This document shows, piece after piece, positions 60,872-64,000 of a stretch of 64,000 bases of DNA (positions are counted from its first letter, which is position 1; every line of letters starts with the position of its first letter). The notes beneath the pieces were generated by a model, which saw nothing but the letters and a program-made list of their open reading frames with translations, had not been told where the DNA came from and did no database searches. A program made the position numbers and the translations under genes. Origin of the DNA: Agromyces sp. CF514 (GTDB lineage Bacteria; Actinomycetota; Actinomycetes; Actinomycetales; Microbacteriaceae); assembly GCF_900113185.1 (NCBI RefSeq), contig NZ_FOZD01000002.1:124001-188000 (forward strand). Direction: 5' to 3'.

Positions 60872-60903
60872 TTGACCTTGACATTGATGTCAAAGTTTAG
60901 CGT
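60872..60903 (+). promoter_or_regulatory. MerR-type promoter with a 20-bp spacer
   Basis: -35 TTGACC (60872-60877) and -10 TAGCGT (60898-60903) are 20 bp apart instead of 17-18. Most of the spacer is the perfect palindrome TTGACATTGATGTCAA (60878-60893). This is the layout that MerR proteins activate by untwisting DNA. The MFS ATG lies 6 nt after the -10. Confidence 0.9.
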
Positions 60904-60909
60904 CGAAGC

Positions 60910-62175
60910 ATGAACGACACCACGACCCTCTCGAGGCGGTCCCGGGCCGGCCGGGCACCGGCATCCGCCCTGCCCTGGCCGGCCCTCATCGTGCTCGGCG
61001 CCGCGACGTTCGTCATGGTCACCGCCGAGATGCTGCCGACGGCGGTGCTGCCGCAGATGTCCGCGGGGCTCGGCGTGAGCGCGGCGCAGACCGGCCTGCT
61101 CGTCTCGATCTGGGCCGGCGTGGTCGTCGTCGGGAGCCTGCCGCTCGTGCGGCTCACCCGCCGTCTCGACCGGCGCACGGTCGTCGTCTGGAGCCTCGTC
61201 GCGCTCGCTCTGTCGGCCGTGGCGACCGCGCTCGCGCCCTTCTACGCGCTCGTCGTGGCGGCTCGCATCGTCGGGGCGCTCGCGGTCGGCCTGCTCTGGG
61301 CGACGACGAACGCGCTCACGGCCGACCTCGTCGACGACCGCGACCTCGCGCGCGGCGTCGCGGTCGTGCTCGGCGGCGCGACGCTGGGCATGGTGATCGG
61401 CACGCCGCTCGCGAACCTCGTCGCGCAGGGAGTGGGCTGGCGGGCGACCTTCGCGGGGCTCGCCGTCGCGACGCTCGTGGCCGCCGTGGCCGTGCGGTGG
61501 GTGGTGCGCCCGGCAGCGCGCGCGACGACGGCGACCGCGTCGGGGGTGACGGATGCCGCGGCGCGGCCGGCGGGGCGGGCACGCCGGGCACGCGGCATCC
61601 GCCCGATGCTCGCCGTGGTCGCCCTCGTCGGGCTGCTCCTCGTCGGCCACTACGGCGTGTACACGTTCATCACCCGGATGCTCGCCGCCGCCGCCGACCC
61701 GCTGCCCGGCGGCGTCGGCACCCTGCTGCTCGTGTTCGGACTCGCCTCGGCCGGCGGCGTCGCGCTCGCCGGACGCTTCGGCGCCCGCACCGAACGCGCA
61801 CTCGTGATCGCGGCCGTCGCGACCGGGCTCGCGCTCGCGGCACTGGCCCTCGTCGGTGGGAGCCCGGTGCTCGGCGTGGTCGTCGTCGTGGTGTGGGGCG
61901 TGGCCTCGGGCGCCGTGCCTCCGCTCGCGCAGACGCTCATGCTGCGCCTCGCGGGTGCCGAGCACCGCGACCTGGCGGGCGCGCTGATCCCCGTCGTGTT
62001 CAACCTCGGCATCGCGGTCGGGGCGGCCGTCGCGTCGGGGCTGGTCGATGCGTCGGGCGTCGCCTCGCTTCCCGCGTTCGGGGCGACGGTCGTGGCGGCA
62101 TCCGTCGTCGGCCTGCTGCTCGCGTTCGGTCGTGGTCGTGGTCGCGCGGCTGCGACGAAGGGCGCCCGCGCCTAA
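60910..62175 (+). CDS. MFS transporter, DHA1-type exporter
   Basis: 421 residues, 12 membrane segments. LPTAVLPQMSAGLGVSAAQTG and RLTRRLDRRTVVVWSLV (motif A) belong to DHA1 drug or sugar exporters of the AraJ/YdhP kind. A ~30-residue basic loop lies in the middle between segments 6 and 7. It is driven by the MerR-type promoter upstream and is leaderless. Its stop overlaps the stop of the convergent GNAT gene by 3 bases of shared sequence (62172-62175). The exported compound is probably the MerR inducer. Confidence 0.9.
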   Translation: MNDTTTLSRRSRAGRAPASALPWPALIVLGAATFVMVTAEMLPTAVLPQMSAGLGVSAAQTGLLVSIWAGVVVVGSLPLVRLTRRLDRRTVVVWSLVALALSAVATALAPFYALVVAARIVGALAVGLLWATTNALTADLVDDRDLARGVAVVLGGATLGMVIGTPLANLVAQGVGWRATFAGLAVATLVAAVAVRWVVRPAARATTATASGVTDAAARPAGRARRARGIRPMLAVVALVGLLLVGHYGVYTFITRMLAAAADPLPGGVGTLLLVFGLASAGGVALAGRFGARTERALVIAAVATGLALAALALVGGSPVLGVVVVVVWGVASGAVPPLAQTLMLRLAGAEHRDLAGALIPVVFNLGIAVGAAVASGLVDASGVASLPAFGATVVAASVVGLLLAFGRGRGRAAATKGARA

Positions 62176-62684
62176 AGATCCAGCACGTACCAGAGGATGT
62201 CGCCGTGCTCGTCAGCGGTCGTGCGGTCGTGGCGGAACCCGAGCTTGTCGAGCACGCGCTGCGAGGCCGTGTTCGAGGGCCGCGTGGTCGACCGGAGCCT
62301 GGCGCGACCGGTCGCCCTCGCCGCAGTGACGACCGCGTCGGCGGCCTCGGTCGCGTAGCCGTGCCCGTGCGCGCTGCGCAGCAGTTCGTAGGCGATCTCG
62401 GGCTCGTCGAGGTTCGTTCGGCCGACGACGAGGCCGCAGTACCCGAGGAACTCGTCGGTTCCCCGCACCCGCAGCGTGAGCAGGTGGATGCCGCGTTCCG
62501 GCGCGCGCTCGCGTGCATCGCGGATCTCGGCGCGTGCCTCGTCTAGCGTGGGCGGCTCGTCGCCGCGCTCGCCGACGAGGGCGCGGTATCCGGCGGCGTC
62601 GGACTCCTCCCAGAGTTGAAGCCTCAGCCGTTCGGTCTCGAGCGAGAAGGGCAGGGGGCCGTATGGCTTCGTCAGGCGGGTCAT
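62172..62684 (-). CDS. GNAT N-acetyltransferase (RimJ/RimL-like)
   Basis: 170 residues. FSLETERLRLQLWEESDAAGYRAL at the start, EFLGYCGLVVG, EPEIAYELLRSAHGHGYATEA with acetyl-CoA loop HGHGYA, and NTASQRVLDKLGF are the blocks of RimJ/RimL-type acetyltransferases. ATG 62684 is preceded 7 nt upstream by TAGCCT, so leaderless. Substrate unknown; it may modify a protein N-terminus or a small amine. Confidence 0.9.
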   Translation of the reverse strand: MTRLTKPYGPLPFSLETERLRLQLWEESDAAGYRALVGERGDEPPTLDEARAEIRDARERAPERGIHLLTLRVRGTDEFLGYCGLVVGRTNLDEPEIAYELLRSAHGHGYATEAADAVVTAARATGRARLRSTTRPSNTASQRVLDKLGFRHDRTTADEHGDILWYVLDL

Positions 62685-62691
62685 CGCATTC

Positions 62692-62697
62692 AGGCTA
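62692..62697 (-). promoter_or_regulatory. -10 TAGCCT of the GNAT gene
   Basis: Minus strand, ends 7 nt before ATG 62684. Confidence 0.55.
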
Positions 62698-62812
62698 ACG
62701 GGGCGGGGTTCCGAGACGTGGCGCGATCCTTTCGTGCAATGGCGTTCAGGCCACTTCCGCGAACCGACGGACGCGCGCATGGTTGAGGAGTATCCACGAA
62801 AGGACCCCACGC

Positions 62813-63808
62813 ATGACCCGCATCGCGATCAACGGCTTCGGACGCATCGGACGCAACGTCGTCCGCGCACTCATCGAGCGCGACGCCGACCTCGAGCTCG
62901 TCGCCGTCAACGACCTGACGTCCCCGGCCGAGCTCGCGCGCCTGCTCAAGTACGACACCGCCGGCGGCCGCTTCGGTCGCTCCGTCGAGGTCGACGGCGA
63001 CGTGCTCGTCATCGACGGCCGCCGCGTGAAGGTGCTCGCCGAGCGCGACCCCGCGAAGCTCCCCTGGGACGAGCTCGGCGTCGACCTCGTGCTCGAGTCG
63101 ACCGGCCGCTTCACCGACGCCGAGGCCGCGAAGGCGCACATCACCGCGGGCGCCAAGAAGGTGCTCGTCTCGGCTCCCGCCAAGGGCGCAGACTCCACGC
63201 TCGTCTACGGCGTGAACACCGACGCCTACAACCCCGAGACCGACGTCATCGTGTCGAACGCCTCGTGCACCACGAACGCGCTCGCGCCGCTCGCGAAGGT
63301 GCTCGACGACCTCGCCGGCATCGAGCACGGCTTCATGACGACCGTGCACGCCTACACGCAGGACCAGAACCTGCAGGACGCCCCCCACTCCGACCCGCGC
63401 CGCGCACGCGCCGCCGCCGAGAACATCGTCCCGTCGTCGACCGGTGCGGCGAAGGCCATCGGCCTCGTGCTCCCGAACCTCGACGGCAAGCTCTCGGGCG
63501 ACGCCATGCGCGTGCCGATCCCCGTGGGCTCGATCGTCGAGCTCAACGCGACCGTCGCCAAGGACGTCACGCGCGACGAGGTGCTCGCCGCCTACCGGGC
63601 CGCCGCCGAGGGACCGCTGCTCGGCGTGCTCGAGTACTCCGACGAGCCGCTCGTGTCGAGCGACATCGTCGGCAACCCGCACTCGTCGATCTTCGACTCC
63701 GAGCTCACGCGCGTCGACGGCAAGCACGTCAAGGTCGTCGCCTGGTACGACAACGAGTGGGGCTTCTCGAACCGCGTGATCGACTCGCTCACGCTGCTCG
63801 GGGCCTGA
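62813..63808 (+). CDS. gap: Type I glyceraldehyde-3-phosphate dehydrogenase
   Basis: 331 residues. [20 protein letters not shown] binds NAD; Asp 34 in VNDLTSP after beta-2 favours NAD. Active-site Cys 152 in SNASCTTN; His in [31 protein letters not shown] and [11 protein letters not shown] complete the family. It is the glycolytic enzyme making 1,3-bisphosphoglycerate. ATG 62813 has AAAGGA upstream. It is a single gene here, not linked to pgk/tpi within the window, and ends at a strong terminator. Confidence 0.96.
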   Translation: MTRIAINGFGRIGRNVVRALIERDADLELVAVNDLTSPAELARLLKYDTAGGRFGRSVEVDGDVLVIDGRRVKVLAERDPAKLPWDELGVDLVLESTGRFTDAEAAKAHITAGAKKVLVSAPAKGADSTLVYGVNTDAYNPETDVIVSNASCTTNALAPLAKVLDDLAGIEHGFMTTVHAYTQDQNLQDAPHSDPRRARAAAENIVPSSTGAAKAIGLVLPNLDGKLSGDAMRVPIPVGSIVELNATVAKDVTRDEVLAAYRAAAEGPLLGVLEYSDEPLVSSDIVGNPHSSIFDSELTRVDGKHVKVVAWYDNEWGFSNRVIDSLTLLGA

Positions 63809-63844
63809 CACCCAGGCCGATCGCCTGATCGGCCGCACCCGGCT

Positions 63845-63880
63845 CCGAAGGGCCCTCCGTCGACGCGGAGGGCCCTTCGG
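63845..63880. terminator. Perfect 15-bp terminator hairpin
   Basis: CCGAAGGGCCCTCCG (63845-63859) and CGGAGGGCCCTTCGG (63866-63880) with loop TCGACG, between gap and the convergent membrane-protein gene. Confidence 0.9.
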
Positions 63881-63893
63881 CATGTCCGGCGGG

Positions 63894-64000
63894 TCAGGCA
63901 GTCGCCGCGACCGGCCGCGCGAGCGCCGCACCCGCGATCGCGAGCGCTGCGGCGACGATCATCAGAGCCGCCACGGGCCACCAGTGCCCGGTGGCCGAGA
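63894..64000 (-). CDS. C-terminal end of a membrane protein (partial)
   Basis: The last 35 residues (SATGHWWPVAALMIVAAALA and so on to PVAATA) end at TGA 63896-63894. The stretch is one hydrophobic segment with a short tail. The family cannot be told from this piece. Confidence 0.6.
   Translation of the reverse strand, partial: SATGHWWPVAALMIVAAALAIAGAALARPVAATA

Overview
The window is very GC-rich actinobacterial chromosome. Gene content (F420-type and flavin LLM oxidoreductases, mycobacterial-style glutaredoxin, ThiD-TenA fusion, LacI-controlled sugar ABC clusters without their own ATPase) and a recurrent 16-bp palindrome GGATGCCGCGGCATCC point to the family Microbacteriaceae, perhaps Agromyces-like; the genus is inference. 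I see no tRNA, rRNA, insertion sequence, prophage or CRISPR array, so this looks like ordinary chromosome rather than a mobile island.

Layout. 1-4.1 kb: an ECF-type transporter operon (fused double ATPase plus the start of a membrane component) under a DtxR/IdeR-like iron box, a GT1-like glycosyltransferase and a small beta-helix hexapeptide protein. 4.2-7.4 kb: a translationally coupled three-gene unit (DUF4956 membrane protein, VTC-domain protein, secreted beta-helix lipoprotein). 7.6-16.1 kb: LLM flavin oxidoreductase, BBE-like FAD oxidoreductase, DUF4407 membrane coiled-coil protein, probable baeRF-like protein, a small hypothetical, an F420-type LLM oxidoreductase, glutaredoxin and DUF1905 protein. 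16.3-19.9 kb: a 1200-aa TM0106-type nuclease-helicase. 20-26 kb: TetR/zinc-less quinone-reductase-like pair, divergent from an NCS1 permease - agmatine deiminase - amidase operon. 26-35.9 kb: S4 RNA-binding protein, membrane-anchored molybdopterin oxidoreductase, short UvrA-like ATPase, SDR, DUF2207-like protein with a coupled hydrolase, double alpha/beta hydrolase, TspO-like protein. 36-40.7 kb: NAD(P)-binding protein, FUSC-type protein and a kinase-aminotransferase fusion. 40.8-44.2 kb: thiM-thiE-thiD/tenA operon behind a TPP riboswitch.

44.6-60.3 kb is the carbohydrate region: a GATase1-like AraC regulator, a GNAT protein with an orphan operator, then two parallel clusters. Cluster A: LacI, sugar-binding lipoprotein, two permeases, GH31 alpha-xylosidase. 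Cluster B: divergent LacI, sugar-binding lipoprotein, two permeases, GH127 beta-L-arabinofuranosidase. Each regulator has a perfect palindromic operator at its target promoter. Neither cluster encodes an ABC ATPase, so a shared MsmK-type ATPase elsewhere is implied. Together they suggest uptake and intracellular trimming of plant-wall xylosyl and arabinofuranosyl oligosaccharides.

60.4-64 kb: a MerR regulator with a classic long-spacer promoter for a divergent MFS exporter, a GNAT protein, glyceraldehyde-3-phosphate dehydrogenase with a strong terminator, and the end of a membrane protein.

Two window-wide features stand out. About a dozen genes have a TANNNT-like -10 box ending 6-8 nt before the start codon and no Shine-Dalgarno, i.e. 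leaderless transcripts; in two of them the upstream gene's TAG stop codon is itself the first half of that -10 box. Several short tandem-repeat arrays sit at gene ends or promoters.
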